Assembly (NCBI GenBank): GCA_963733085.1
Contig: CAVTBY010000013.1
Location: 89,238 to 153,237, forward strand
DNA from: Desertimonas sp963733085
GTDB lineage: Bacteria; Actinomycetota; Acidimicrobiia; Acidimicrobiales; Ilumatobacteraceae
Reading direction: 5' to 3'
DNA length: 64,000 bases
In this document: piece after piece, positions 8,174 to 16,750 of the stretch
Layout of the letters: each line of letters starts with the position of its first letter
How positions within the stretch are numbered: the first letter of the stretch is position 1
The notes under the pieces: generated by a model
The model's input: the letters and a program-made list of their open reading frames with translations, nothing else
What the model was told of the DNA's origin: nothing
The model's database searches: none
Made by a program: the position numbers and the translations under genes

Positions 8174-9360
8174 TCCTTCTCGAACCGTGAGACGACTTCG
8201 ATGTGGGTTGTCTGCGGAAAGGTGTCGATGACCTCCGAGCTCACGTGCCCGTACCCGGCCCGGCTGAGCAACTTGGCGTCCCGGCCGAGCGAGGCGGGGT
8301 CGCAGCTGACGAGGACGATCAGCGGAGCGCCGAGACGCGTGAGCGCGGCCGTGCCGGGGGCGCCGAGACCGCTGCGCGCCGGGTCGGCGATCACCACGTC
8401 GACGTCCAGGTCAGGCGCAGCTCGCCATCCTCCGACTTCGCCGCGCACGATCTCGTGGCGGCGACCGTTGAGGTTCACCTCGGCGTCGGCAACCGCTGAC
8501 CGAGAGGTCTCGACGGCGATCACGTACGCATCGGACGCCGTGACGCAGACGGCGAACATCCCCACACCTGCGTAGGCGTCGACGACGACCGCGGCCTCGA
8601 CAAGCTCGGGGGCGGCGCGACGCACCGCTTCGACGAGCAGCGCTGCCGCCTGCGGCCCTGACTGGAAGAACGAGCCGATCGACACCCGCAGCCGGTGTCC
8701 CTGGACGTCTTCAGTGATCGCTGCCGCACCGCTGCGCTGCACCTCGGGCGGGAGACCGTGTACGGCACCTTTGGACCTGTCCCACCGGGCAACGACGTCG
8801 CCAGTAGCCACCGACATCCGCAGCGTCGCCTCGACGCCCGGGTCGAGTCGGATCGCGGCGACCAACTCGCGAAGCGTCGGGTGAAGCACGAGGCACGAAG
8901 GCGCGGCGACAACATCGTGGGATCTCTCGGCACGGAACCCGGCGGCACCGTCCGGGTCCGGCGCCACACGCGCGGTCGTGCGGTAGCCCTCGGCATCCAC
9001 GCCCGGCCCGAGGGTCATCACCGGCTCGGCAACTCCGCCGATTCGCCGCAGCGCCTCTTCGGCGATCGTCAACTTGGCGCGACGCTGAGCATCGAGGTCG
9101 AGATGCATCCAACCGCATCCACCGCAACCGGCGAGCCGCGAAGGGCACGGCGGCGTGATCCGATCGGCGCTGGCTTCGACGACGTCGACGACGTGAGCGC
9201 GAGCCCAGTCGCGCTTCTCGTGAACCAGCTCGGCGGTCACCGTCTCGCCAGGTAGCGCTCCCCTGACGAACACGATCCGCCCGCCGGTGTCGCGGGCGAT
9301 CGCCTCTCCCCCGGCGGCGAACCGGTCCGGGCGGAGCTGCACGGTTGCCACCGTCGGCAT
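8170..9360 (-). CDS. TRAM-domain class I SAM RNA (uracil-C5) methyltransferase, RumA/TrmA family
   Basis: A protein of 396 residues. Residues 1-60 form a TRAM domain, followed by an Fe-S type cysteine cluster (PCPSRLAGCGGCGWMHLD). The C-terminal Rossmann methyltransferase domain shows AYAGVGMFAV, IADPARSGLG and the catalytic VSCDPASLGRD. It should methylate a uridine in 23S rRNA or tRNA. The exact target (RlmD-, RlmCD- or TrmA-like) cannot be assigned. Coupled to psuG downstream. Confidence 0.9.
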   Translation of the reverse strand: MPTVATVQLRPDRFAAGGEAIARDTGGRIVFVRGALPGETVTAELVHEKRDWARAHVVDVVEASADRITPPCPSRLAGCGGCGWMHLDLDAQRRAKLTIAEEALRRIGGVAEPVMTLGPGVDAEGYRTTARVAPDPDGAAGFRAERSHDVVAAPSCLVLHPTLRELVAAIRLDPGVEATLRMSVATGDVVARWDRSKGAVHGLPPEVQRSGAAAITEDVQGHRLRVSIGSFFQSGPQAAALLVEAVRRAAPELVEAAVVVDAYAGVGMFAVCVTASDAYVIAVETSRSAVADAEVNLNGRRHEIVRGEVGGWRAAPDLDVDVVIADPARSGLGAPGTAALTRLGAPLIVLVSCDPASLGRDAKLLSRAGYGHVSSEVIDTFPQTTHIEVVSRFEKE

Positions 9361-9395
9361 GGTATGCGCATCTGCCTGCTACTACCTTCTACGTC

Positions 9396-10085
9396 GTGGC
9401 GCTGCCGATCCAGATCGCTCCGTCGGTGCTGCCGGCCGACTTCTCCCGCCTCGGTGACGAGATCGTCGCTCTCGAGAAGGCCGGCGTCGACCTCGTCCAG
9501 TGGGATGTCATGGACGGCCAGTTCGTCCCCAACCTGACGTTCGGTCCCGACGTGATCGCTTCCGTCCGGGATCGCGTGGCTATCCCGTTCGAGGCGCATC
9601 TGATGGTTCTCACTCCCGACTCGATGGCGGCGCGCTACGTCGAGGCCGGTTGTTCCCGGCTCATCGTCCACGCCGAGGCCTGCGAACACCTCCACCGCAC
9701 GCTCGGACATATCGCCGAACTTGGCGCCGCCGCCGGCGTCGCGATCAACCCGGCGACGCCCGTCAGCGCCGTCGCCCACGTCCTCGACCTCGTCGACGTC
9801 GTCCTCGTGATGACAGTCAATCCAGGGTTCGGCGGCCAGCGCTACCTCGCCACGATGGAGCCGAAGATCGCCGAGCTCAGCGCCCTGCTCGCCGCCAACG
9901 GCTGCAGCGAGACGATCAGCATCGAGGTCGACGGCGGGATCTCCGTGGAGACCGCACCCGGCGCCGTCGCCGCCGGGGCGAGCATCCTGGTCGCCGGGAC
10001 CGCCTTGTTCGAGCACGACGACGGCCTCGAAGCCGCCGTCGCCGAGCTACGCACCGTCGCCAGTGAGGCACGCCAAGACAGCTGA
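9396..10085 (+). CDS. rpe: Ribulose-phosphate 3-epimerase
   Basis: A 229-residue TIM-barrel enzyme of the pentose phosphate pathway that interconverts ribulose 5-phosphate and xylulose 5-phosphate. It shows APSVLPADFSRLG, the metal site WDVMDGQFVPNLTFGP, FEAHLMV, MTVNPGFGGQ and VDGGIS. GTG 9396 is chosen because MALPIQIAPSVLP is the expected N-terminus. It is divergent from the methyltransferase with 35 bp between. Confidence 0.95.
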   Translation: MALPIQIAPSVLPADFSRLGDEIVALEKAGVDLVQWDVMDGQFVPNLTFGPDVIASVRDRVAIPFEAHLMVLTPDSMAARYVEAGCSRLIVHAEACEHLHRTLGHIAELGAAAGVAINPATPVSAVAHVLDLVDVVLVMTVNPGFGGQRYLATMEPKIAELSALLAANGCSETISIEVDGGISVETAPGAVAAGASILVAGTALFEHDDGLEAAVAELRTVASEARQDS

Positions 10086-10116
10086 CTTCTCGGCGCCGCT
10101 GTGGTTCCATGGACGC

Positions 10117-11551
10117 GTGGGTGCAGTCGACGACGACCCTGGCCTCCCGCTCAAGCTGTGGCCGTGTTCGAACGGGGAGTACCTTCCCGCCGCGCTCGAC
10201 GAGTTGCGCCGCGAGGCGATGCACCGGGCAAGGGAGAGCGCCGACGATCATGCCCGCCGCCACGGGTGGTCACGGCGGCAGTTCCTGCTCTCGGCGGCCG
10301 GTATGGCCGCCGGGCTGGGCGCGCTGGAATCGGCGGCAGCGGCGCGGGCCCGGGCGTTCGGAATCGAACGAGGCGGCGTGTTCCGCGTCGGCGACTCGGC
10401 GGCGCGGGACCCGGCCGAGGCGCTCGACCTCGTTCACGGCACGATCGGAAGGCGCCGGCGTGGTCGACGTGCAGACCCACTTCCTCGAGTTCGGCCCGTG
10501 GGGAAATGGCTTCCCACAGGCGGAGTGCGGTGAGGAGGATTGGGCCGACTGCTTCTCCGTCGAGTACTGGTACGACCTCGTCCTGGGCGGCAGCGACACG
10601 TCGGTGGCGGTGATCTCGGCGGTGCCGGTGGTGGGCGAGGCCGACCCGCTGTCGGTCGCCGCGATGGAGCGCGGCCGCGAGGTCGCCTCACGACTTTGTG
10701 GTGATGGTCGCGTACTGATCCAGGGACATGCCGTGCCGGATGTCGGTCCGATCGAGGCGGCGGTCGCGTCGATGGCAGATGTCGCGAATGCTCACGAGCT
10801 GTCCGCCTGGAAGGTGTACACGCACTCGCCCAACGGGTGGTTCCTCGACGACCACGACCCTGCGCTGCCGCAGGTCGGCGCGCCGTTCATCCAAGCAGTC
10901 CGTGACACGGGTGTGGGCATCGTCGCCGTGCACAAGGGCCTCGCCGGTGGCAACCGGTACGCGTCACCCGTCGACATTGGCCCGGCCGCGGCGGCCAACC
11001 CCGACGTCCGCTTCCTCGTCTACCACTCCGGCTACGACTCGGGAACGACGGAGGGTCCGTATGACCCCGAAGGCAACGGCGTCGATCGCCTCGTGCGCAG
11101 CGTCACGGAGGCCGGCATCGGCTCCGGCGCCAACGTCTACGCCGAGTTGGGATCGACGTGGCGGATCGTGATGGGCGATCCCGACGCCGCCGCCCACGTC
11201 CTCGGCAAGCTGCTCACGGCGTTCGGACCGGAGCGCATCCTGTGGGGAACGGACTCGATCTGGTACGGCTCGCCGCAGGACCAGATCGCCGCCTTCCGCG
11301 CCTTCGAGATCACGCCGGCGTTCCAGGAGCAGTTCGGCTACCCGGCGTTGACCCCGGAGATCAAGCAGCGGATCATGTCGGCCAACGCAGCCGAGCTGTT
11401 CGGGATCACCGTGCCCGCTCCGGCCTGCGAGCCGGGCGCCCGTGCGGGCGGGTTCGGCGCGTCCAACCGCACGTTCGGGCCGGTGGCCCGGCGCGACGTC
11501 GTGACGACGTTCCTCCGCGAGCACCCCTGGATCGCCGCCGCCCAGTCGTAG
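10117..11551 (+). CDS. Secreted amidohydrolase-2 family protein with Tat-like leader (frameshift)
   Basis: The N-terminus carries a twin-arginine-like signal (SRRQFLLSAAGMAAG) after about 50 residues. The catalytic part, read in another frame after about 10,445, starts VVDVQTHFLEF, with the metal-binding QTHF in place of the usual DxHxH. It continues with SAWKVYTHSPNG, AVHKGLAGG, LVYHSGY and the C-terminal Asp motif RILWGTDSIWYG, all typical of TIM-barrel amidohydrolases such as decarboxylases or hydrolases. A one-base error near 10,440-10,452 is likely. The substrate is unknown. Confidence 0.8.
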
Positions 11552-11583
11552 CGAGGCGAGCCGACCCAGGATCGGGCCCGGTG

Positions 11584-12324
11584 TTACGGACGGCGCGATC
11601 GACTCCTGCCACCGGTGCCGGCCGGCTCGGGTCGAGGCGGCGTCGCCGTTCGCGCCGCGGGCGTCTGCGCCGACGTCCTCGCGATCGATTCGACGCCGCG
11701 ACCAAAGCCGGTGAGGAACCACCTGAAGGCGGCAAGCGCGAACACTGCCGCGCAGACGACGGCGACCGGGAGGAGGATGGACCGCAGTAGCCCATCACGA
11801 TTGCCGAAGAACGGCGACAACACACCCGAGTCGATCGAGGACCCATCGGTGTGCATCGTGCGCAGCGGGTCGACGAGCTCGGGACACTCGAGGTCGCTCT
11901 CGGTGGCACCGATCACCTCGTCGCCGCCGAAGGTCGGTGTTTCCGGCTGGACTCGCGACCGCAACGATTGGATATTCGGGTCGTAGAGGGCGCCGATGAG
12001 GTATTGATCGCCCCCGTCGAGATACTTGGCGTCGATGCCGTAGCGGACGTCGACGAGTCCGGACGAGGCAAACTGACTCATGTCGCCGGCGCGCACCTGA
12101 TCGACGTTGAAGCGAACGGTTCTGAAGTCGGAATCCACGACGGTTCCGACGAACACGACGTCGGGCAACGGCTGGATCGGACAGCCGACCGGGACGTCGA
12201 CAAGCGGCTGGCGACCTGGTGGCGGGGCCGGCTCTTCCTGGGCGAGGGCGATCGACGGCGCGCCGAGCACGCCGGCTGCGACGAACAGTCCCATCGTGGG
12301 CAGCAGCGCGAATCGCCTGATCAC
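11584..12324 (-). CDS. Exported protein with C-terminal membrane anchor
   Basis: About 246 residues. The N-terminal hydrophobic stretch (LLPTMGLFVAAGVLGAPSIALAQ) is a signal peptide with a probable AQA/Q cleavage site. A beta-rich extracellular region with GCPIQPLPDVVFVGTVVDS resembles other actinobacterial surface proteins. A TM segment (LLPVAVVCAAVFALAAFRWFL) is followed by a basic cytoplasmic tail rich in Pro, Arg and Thr. GTG 12324 is preferred. No named family recognised. Confidence 0.7.
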   Translation of the reverse strand: MIRRFALLPTMGLFVAAGVLGAPSIALAQEEPAPPPGRQPLVDVPVGCPIQPLPDVVFVGTVVDSDFRTVRFNVDQVRAGDMSQFASSGLVDVRYGIDAKYLDGGDQYLIGALYDPNIQSLRSRVQPETPTFGGDEVIGATESDLECPELVDPLRTMHTDGSSIDSGVLSPFFGNRDGLLRSILLPVAVVCAAVFALAAFRWFLTGFGRGVESIARTSAQTPAARTATPPRPEPAGTGGRSRSRRP

Positions 12325-12383
12325 GGTCGCCAGCGTAGGCCCGAGGTGATGCCGGTCAGCAGGCACCCGGCGATACTGGCGGT

Positions 12384-12494
12384 GTGGGCTACAACCCGTA
12401 TCGGCGATTCAGCGCCCGTCCGCTGGACTACGTCCTGGTCGCCCTGTGCCTGCTCGTTGCCGTCGCCCTCCTCGTCTGGGCCATCACCGGCTGA
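12384..12494 (+). CDS. 36-residue single-pass membrane protein
   Basis: A short open frame, GTG 12384 to TGA 12494, reads YNPYRRFSARPLDYVLVA and then a hydrophobic run ending LLVWAITG. It has a basic, aromatic N-terminus and one TM helix, so the topology would be N-in. It starts 59 bp from the divergent exported-protein gene and ends eight bases before palindrome copy B. Coding is supported by the clean TM design and lack of overlap with another gene. The function is unknown. Confidence 0.55.
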   Translation: MGYNPYRRFSARPLDYVLVALCLLVAVALLVWAITG

Positions 12495-12501
12495 AGAAAC
12501 G

Positions 12502-12549
12502 ACCGATGGGTGTTTTCATGACCGAATCGTCATGAAAACACCCATCGGT
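12502..12549. repeat. 48-bp palindromic element, copy B
   Basis: Perfect 21-bp arms (12502-12522 and 12529-12549) surround a 6-nt loop. The outer 12 bases match copies A and C, while the inner part (TTTCATGAC/GTCATGAAA) differs but remains fully paired. It sits between the stop of the 36-residue protein and the end of yraN, so it could terminate both convergent transcripts. Confidence 0.9.
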
Positions 12550-12555
12550 TGCGGA

Positions 12556-12907
12556 TCAGAAGGCATTTTCGTAGACGTCGACCGTGTCGCCGGTGATCGC
12601 CACGACGTCGAAGCGGACGTCGACTCGGCGACCAACCCGATGCTCGGCCAGCCACGCCGCGGCCAGCCGGCGCAGCCGTTGCTGCTTCGTGGGCGTGACG
12701 GCGAGCGCCGGAACACCGAAGGCAGCGCTCTTCCTGGCCTTGACCTCGGCGACGACAAGCAGCGCGGCCGCGTCGCAGGACGAGGTCGATCTCCCCGATC
12801 GGCGCAGCGCCAGTTCCGGGCAACCACCGTGTACCCGTGTGCGCTCGTACCACTCAGCGCGCCAAGTCTTCACCGCGCTGCCCGAAAACGATGTGTGCCG
12901 CGACCAC
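12556..12907 (-). CDS. yraN: YraN/UPF0102 family nuclease-like protein (frameshifted)
   Basis: A PD-(D/E)XK-fold protein of the YraN family. Read across frames it gives FGQRGEDLA at the N-terminus, VARNWRCAD, GEIDLVLRR, then LLVVAEVKARKSAAFG with the Glu-x-Lys motif, and TPTKQQRLRRLAAAWLAEH. At least two single-base shifts lie between about 12,780 and 12,880. The 3' third is intact and ends DVYENAF. GTG 12907 is preceded by GGAGAGG. The position next to rplS, trmD and rimM agrees with usual yraN neighbourhoods. Confidence 0.8.
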
Positions 12908-12979
12908 AACCTCTCCTTCCGTCGATCTGCATGGGAGTGCGGGTGCACTCGACGCGGTTCGCCCCGACGGGCGAGCGAC

Positions 12980-13327
12980 CTAGAAGCTGCGCTTTTCGCG
13001 AATCTTCGCAGCCTTGCCGGTGCGGCCGCGGAGGTAGTACAGCTTCGCCCGGCGGACGTCGCCGCGCTTGACGACCTCGATCTTGGTGACCGTGGGTGTG
13101 TGCAGCGGGAACGTGCGCTCGACCCCGACGCCGTAGCTCAGCTTGCGGACCGTGTAGGTCTCCTGCAGGCCGCCGCCCTGGCGAGCGATGACGTTGCCCT
13201 GGAAGACCTGGATGCGCTCCTTGCTGCCTTCGACGACACGCACGTGGACCTTGACCTCGTCGCCGGGGGCGAAGTCCGGGACGTCGTCACGGAGCTGGTC
13301 GTTGTCGATGAGGTCGGTGGCTTTCAT
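12980..13327 (-). CDS. rplS: 50S ribosomal protein L19
   Basis: 115 residues with the L19 landmarks DDVPDFAPGDEVKVHVRVVEG, RIQVFQGNVIARQGGG, TYTVRKLSYGVGVERTFPLH, VKRGDVRRAKLYYLRGRTGKAAKI. It sits at the 30S/50S interface. Full length and intact. Downstream of trmD in the standard rpsP-rimM-trmD-rplS order. Confidence 0.97.
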   Translation of the reverse strand: MKATDLIDNDQLRDDVPDFAPGDEVKVHVRVVEGSKERIQVFQGNVIARQGGGLQETYTVRKLSYGVGVERTFPLHTPTVTKIEVVKRGDVRRAKLYYLRGRTGKAAKIREKRSF

Positions 13328-13357
13328 GGAACGTCCTGAATGCTGGGTGGGGGCCGA

Positions 13358-14092
13358 TCAAGGATACGGGACCGGTGGGAACTCTTCCAACAGGCGGCGC
13401 TCGTCCTCGGTGACACCGCCGCGCGTCTCGATCAGGTCCGGCCGCGTGGCGAGCGTGCGGTGCAAGGCCTGTGCCCGGCGCCACCGCTCGATCGCCGCGT
13501 GGTTGCCGCTGAGCAGCACGTCCGGCACCGACCAACCGCGAAACGTCGCCGGCCGGGTGTACTGCGGCTCCTCGAGCAGACCGCGCTCCCCGAAGCTCTC
13601 GGTGAGCGGGCTGGCCTCGTTGCCCATCGCACCTGGCAACAGCCTCGTCACGGCGTCGATCACGACGCAGGCGGCCGCCTCGCCGCCGGACAGCACGACG
13701 TCGCCGACACTGAGCTCACCGTCGACGAGGTGCTCGCGTACGCGATGGTCGATCCCCTCGTAGCGCCCGCACAACAAGGCGAATCCCGCGCCCCCGGCCA
13801 GCTCGGTCGCCAGCGCCTGGTCGAAGCGGCGGCCGCCTGGTCCGAGCAGGAGCAGCGGCCGGATCGGGTTGGCAGCCTCGACCGCCGAGAAGATCGGCTC
13901 GGGCTTCATCAGCATCCCCGCTCCACCACCGAACGGGGCGTCGTCGACAGTGCGATGCACGTCGGTGGTGTGCGCACGGATGTCGTGGCAACGAAGGTCG
14001 AGCACTCCCGTCTGGCGCGACTTGCCGAGCAAGCTCGCCGAGCAGAAGTCTTCGACCGCGGCTGGAAAGATCGTGAACACGTCGACGCGCAT
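13358..14092 (-). CDS. trmD: tRNA (guanine-37 N1)-methyltransferase
   Basis: A 244-residue SPOUT enzyme that makes m1G37 in tRNAs. It shows MRVDVFTIFP, DDAPFGGGAGMLMKPEP, LLCGRYEGIDHRV, the SAM-binding knot SVGDVVLSGGEAA, and LLEEPQYTRPATFRGW. ATG 14092 overlaps the rimM stop by one base (TGATG). Confidence 0.97.
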   Translation of the reverse strand: MRVDVFTIFPAAVEDFCSASLLGKSRQTGVLDLRCHDIRAHTTDVHRTVDDAPFGGGAGMLMKPEPIFSAVEAANPIRPLLLLGPGGRRFDQALATELAGGAGFALLCGRYEGIDHRVREHLVDGELSVGDVVLSGGEAAACVVIDAVTRLLPGAMGNEASPLTESFGERGLLEEPQYTRPATFRGWSVPDVLLSGNHAAIERWRRAQALHRTLATRPDLIETRGGVTEDERRLLEEFPPVPYP

Positions 14093-14580
14093 CAGGCGCC
14101 GTCCTCGTCGTCGTCGAAGAGTCCGGCGGGCGGATCGATGAGGATCGTTCCGTTGCCGTGATCGGTGATGAAGACGACCGGCACGAGAGCACCCGATTCG
14201 AGTTCGAGCAGATCTGCGGCAGGGTTGGCAACCACGGCCACGCACGTGCCTCGCTGGCGACCGGAGACCTCGACGACCTTCGCACCGATCAGCTCGTGTA
14301 CCCACAGGGCGTCGGGATCGTCGAGTGGCTCGGCGAAGACGGCGGTGTTGGTGTAGTGCTGGGCGGCGGAGCGATCGGCCAGCTCCTCGAGCGTCACGAG
14401 CCAGCGATCCTGGTGCCGGCGGGCGGCGACGACGGTCAGCCAGCCATCACGGCTGTACCACCGAGCGCCGGAAACAACCCGCTCGGGCCGGTCCGATCCG
14501 AGCTCGACGAGGACATCTCCACGCACGCCGTGGGCGCGGCGGATCGTCCCGATCTCGAGGAGCCCGGCCGGTCGGGCCAC
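14092..14580 (-). CDS. rimM: 16S rRNA processing protein RimM
   Basis: 162 residues. The N-terminal beta-barrel shows LEIGTIRRAHGVRGDVLVE, followed by a PRC-barrel domain with DALWVHELIGAKVV and HGNGTILIDPP. It helps 30S maturation by binding S19. Full length, in the conserved ffh-rpsP-khpA-rimM-trmD-rplS operon. Confidence 0.95.
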   Translation of the reverse strand: MARPAGLLEIGTIRRAHGVRGDVLVELGSDRPERVVSGARWYSRDGWLTVVAARRHQDRWLVTLEELADRSAAQHYTNTAVFAEPLDDPDALWVHELIGAKVVEVSGRQRGTCVAVVANPAADLLELESGALVPVVFITDHGNGTILIDPPAGLFDDDEDGA

Positions 14581-14597
14581 GACTCGCTCTGTTCCGC

Positions 14598-14900
14598 TCA
14601 GTCGTCGACGAATTCGATGTCGACGTCGGTGTCGTCGCGGGCGGCGGCGGCGCGAACGACGGTGCGGATGCTCTGGGCGGTGCGACCTCGGCGGCCGATC
14701 ACCCGGCCGAGGTCGCCAGGCCCGACGTGGACGTCGAGGCGGACACGGCGGCCGTCGTCGGACGTGTCGACACGCACCGCCGAGGGGTCGTCGACGATCG
14801 AGCTGACGATGTGGTGAAGGACGGCTGCGGCTGTCGGGGCTGCAGCTTGGTTGGCGTCGTCGGTGTGATCGTCGAGCAGTTCGCCGGTGTCGTCACTCAC
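14598..14900 (-). CDS. khpA: KH-domain RNA-binding protein
   Basis: About 100 residues. The C-terminal 75 residues are the KhpA-type KH fold (VLHHIVSSIVDDPSAVRV, the GxxG loop VIGRRGRTAQSIRTVVRAAA). An acidic N-terminal extension of about 20 residues (DDTGELLDDHTDD) precedes it. GTG 14900 is chosen because it lies three bases from the rpsP stop. KhpA usually acts with KhpB in RNA binding and cell-envelope control. The gene position between rpsP and rimM is standard. Confidence 0.9.
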   Translation of the reverse strand: MSDDTGELLDDHTDDANQAAAPTAAAVLHHIVSSIVDDPSAVRVDTSDDGRRVRLDVHVGPGDLGRVIGRRGRTAQSIRTVVRAAAARDDTDVDIEFVDD

Positions 14901-14902
14901 GC

Positions 14903-15172
14903 TCAAGAGCCCTTCGTCGCGCTGAACTGTTCCAGCGCTCCGGAGATCTCCAGCAGCTTGCGCACCCGATCGGTGGGCTGGGCGCCTTGACTCAGCCACT
15001 TCACAGCCTTGTCGTTGTCGACGTTCAGTGTCGACGGATCGGTTCGCGGGTTGTAGTGACCGAGGATCTCGATGAACCGGCCGTCGCGAGGGGAGCGGGA
15101 ATCCGCGGCGACGATGCGGTACTCGGGCTGCTTGGTCTTACCGACGCGGGTCAAGCGCAGCTTCACTGCCAT
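14903..15172 (-). CDS. rpsP: 30S ribosomal protein S16
   Basis: 89 residues with VKLRLTRVGKTKQPEYRIV, SPRDGRFIEILGHYNPRT and VKWLSQGAQPTDRVRKLLE, all diagnostic of S16. Intact. First ribosomal gene of the downstream operon after ffh. Confidence 0.97.
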   Translation of the reverse strand: MAVKLRLTRVGKTKQPEYRIVAADSRSPRDGRFIEILGHYNPRTDPSTLNVDNDKAVKWLSQGAQPTDRVRKLLEISGALEQFSATKGS

Positions 15173-15229
15173 CTGTTGAGGTCCTTCTGGTCGTCAAACG
15201 AACCACGCGAGGATATCGGCGCATCGCCC

Positions 15230-15274
15230 ATCGGAGTGTCTGGTGTCGACACGCCGTGCACGAAACACTCCGAT
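15230..15274. repeat. 45-bp imperfect palindrome between ffh and rpsP
   Basis: ATCGGAGTGT (15230-15239) pairs with ACACTCCGAT (15265-15274). The 25-base interior holds a further palindrome, GTGTCGACAC. It lies ten bases past the ffh stop on the minus strand and 57 bases before rpsP, so it may attenuate or terminate ffh transcription. The sequence is not the 48-bp family, but position and size are similar. Confidence 0.65.
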
Positions 15275-15284
15275 AGAGCAGCGG

Positions 15285-16679
15285 TTAGCGCCCGGGAAGA
15301 CCGAGATCGCCGAAGTCGCCCAATTCGGAGAGGTCGGGCATCCCGCCGCGCATGCCGGCGAGGGCGCCGATGCGGCCGCCCCGCTTGCCCTTCGTGCCCA
15401 TTCCACCGAAACGCTTCATCATCTTCTGCATCTCGGAGAACTGCTTGACCAGGCGGTTGACGTCGGAGGGCGAGGTTCCCGATCCGAGAGCGATGCGATT
15501 GCGCCGCGATCCGTTGATGATCTGCGGTGTCACCCGCTCGTCGGGGGTCATCGAGCGGATGATCGCCTCGACAGGCCGCAGGGCGTCGTCATCGACCTCG
15601 GTGTCCTTGAGCTCTTTGGGCATGCCGGGCATCATCTTCAGCAGCCCGCCGAGCGGACCCATCTTCTTGAGCTGCTGCATCTGGGCGAGGAAGTCGTCGA
15701 GCGTGAACTGGCCCTCGAGCAGCTTGCTCGCCGCCTCCTCGGCCTGCTCCTTCTCGAAGGCCTGTTCGGCCTGTTCGATGAGCGTGAGCATGTCACCCAT
15801 CCCGAGGATCCGCCCGGCCATGCGGTCGGGGTGGAACTGCTCGAAGGCGTCGAGCTTCTCCCCCGTCGATGCGAAGGCGATCGGCTTGCCGATGACCTCC
15901 TTGACGCTGAGCGCGGCGCCACCGCGGGCATCACCGTCGAGCTTGGACAGGATCACGCCGTCGATGGCCAACGTGTCGTTGAACGCCACGGCGGTGTTGA
16001 CGGCATCCTGGCCGGTCATCGCGTCGATGACGAGGAACGTGTAGTGCGGGGCGACGGCGCCGGAGATGAGGCGGACCTGCTCCATCATCTCGGCGTCGAT
16101 GGCCAAACGACCGGCGGTGTCGACGATCAGAACGTCGCGACCGAGGCGGCGGGCCTCGGCGAGACCACGCGCGGACGTGATCACTGGGTCCTCCGGATCG
16201 GAGAAGACCGGGACGTCGATGCGGCTGCCGAGGGTGCGCAGCTGCTCGACAGCGGCGGGGCGCTGGAGGTCGGCGCCGACGAGCAGCGGGTTGCGGCCCT
16301 GGGCCTTGAACCAGCGCGCCAGCTTTGCCGCCGCGGTGGTCTTGCCGGAGCCCTGCAGGCCGGCCATCAGCACGACAGTCGGCGGCCTGCTGGCGTAGTT
16401 GATCTTCAGCGTCTCGCCGCCGAGGATGCGGGTCAGCTCGCCGTTGACGATCTTGACCACCTGCTGGCCGGGATCGAGCACCTGCGACCTCGTCGCCCCG
16501 ACCGCCTCGACGCGGATGCGGTCGACAACCTCGCGGGTCACGCCGACGTTGACGTCGGCGTCCAGCAGCGCGGCGCGGATCTCGCGCAGGATCTCCTCGA
16601 CGTCGGCTTCGGTGAGCCGACCCTTGCCGCGCAAGCGCTTGACGATGCCGTCGAGGCGGGTGGAGAGGTTCTCGAACAT
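15285..16679 (-). CDS. ffh: Signal recognition particle GTPase Ffh
   Basis: 464 residues. The N domain begins MFENLSTRLDGIVKRLRGKG. The G domain shows MAGLQGSGKTTAAAKLA, DLQRPAAVEQL, DVLIVDTAGRL and SKLDGDARGGAALS. The methionine-rich M domain has GPLGGLLKMMPGMPKEL and the RNA-binding helices with SGTSPSDVNRLVKQF, and the tail is glycine/methionine rich. With FtsY, also in this window, it targets membrane proteins co-translationally. ATG 16679 chosen; the extra upstream codons fall in the intergenic region. Confidence 0.97.
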   Translation of the reverse strand: MFENLSTRLDGIVKRLRGKGRLTEADVEEILREIRAALLDADVNVGVTREVVDRIRVEAVGATRSQVLDPGQQVVKIVNGELTRILGGETLKINYASRPPTVVLMAGLQGSGKTTAAAKLARWFKAQGRNPLLVGADLQRPAAVEQLRTLGSRIDVPVFSDPEDPVITSARGLAEARRLGRDVLIVDTAGRLAIDAEMMEQVRLISGAVAPHYTFLVIDAMTGQDAVNTAVAFNDTLAIDGVILSKLDGDARGGAALSVKEVIGKPIAFASTGEKLDAFEQFHPDRMAGRILGMGDMLTLIEQAEQAFEKEQAEEAASKLLEGQFTLDDFLAQMQQLKKMGPLGGLLKMMPGMPKELKDTEVDDDALRPVEAIIRSMTPDERVTPQIINGSRRNRIALGSGTSPSDVNRLVKQFSEMQKMMKRFGGMGTKGKRGGRIGALAGMRGGMPDLSELGDFGDLGLPGR

Positions 16680-16720
16680 GGTGATCGCAGGGTATCGGCC
16701 CGACCCTGACGCCGGTTTGA

Positions 16721-16746
16721 TTAGCAAAGGTAATGAGCTATGCTAA
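16721..16746. promoter_or_regulatory. Probable MarR operator
   Basis: TTAGCA (16721-16726) and TGCTAA (16741-16746) form an inverted repeat in an AT-rich island directly before the MarR gene start at 16751. MarR repressors commonly bind such repeats over their own promoter. This would also control the coupled MFS exporter gene. Confidence 0.55.
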
Positions 16747-16750
16747 AGAG

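Noticed and set aside
15243..16709. 488-codon open frame on the plus strand opposite ffh
   Set aside because: High-GC antisense shadow. The minus strand has a complete Ffh with all GTPase motifs, and the antisense frame has no recognisable domain or ribosome site.
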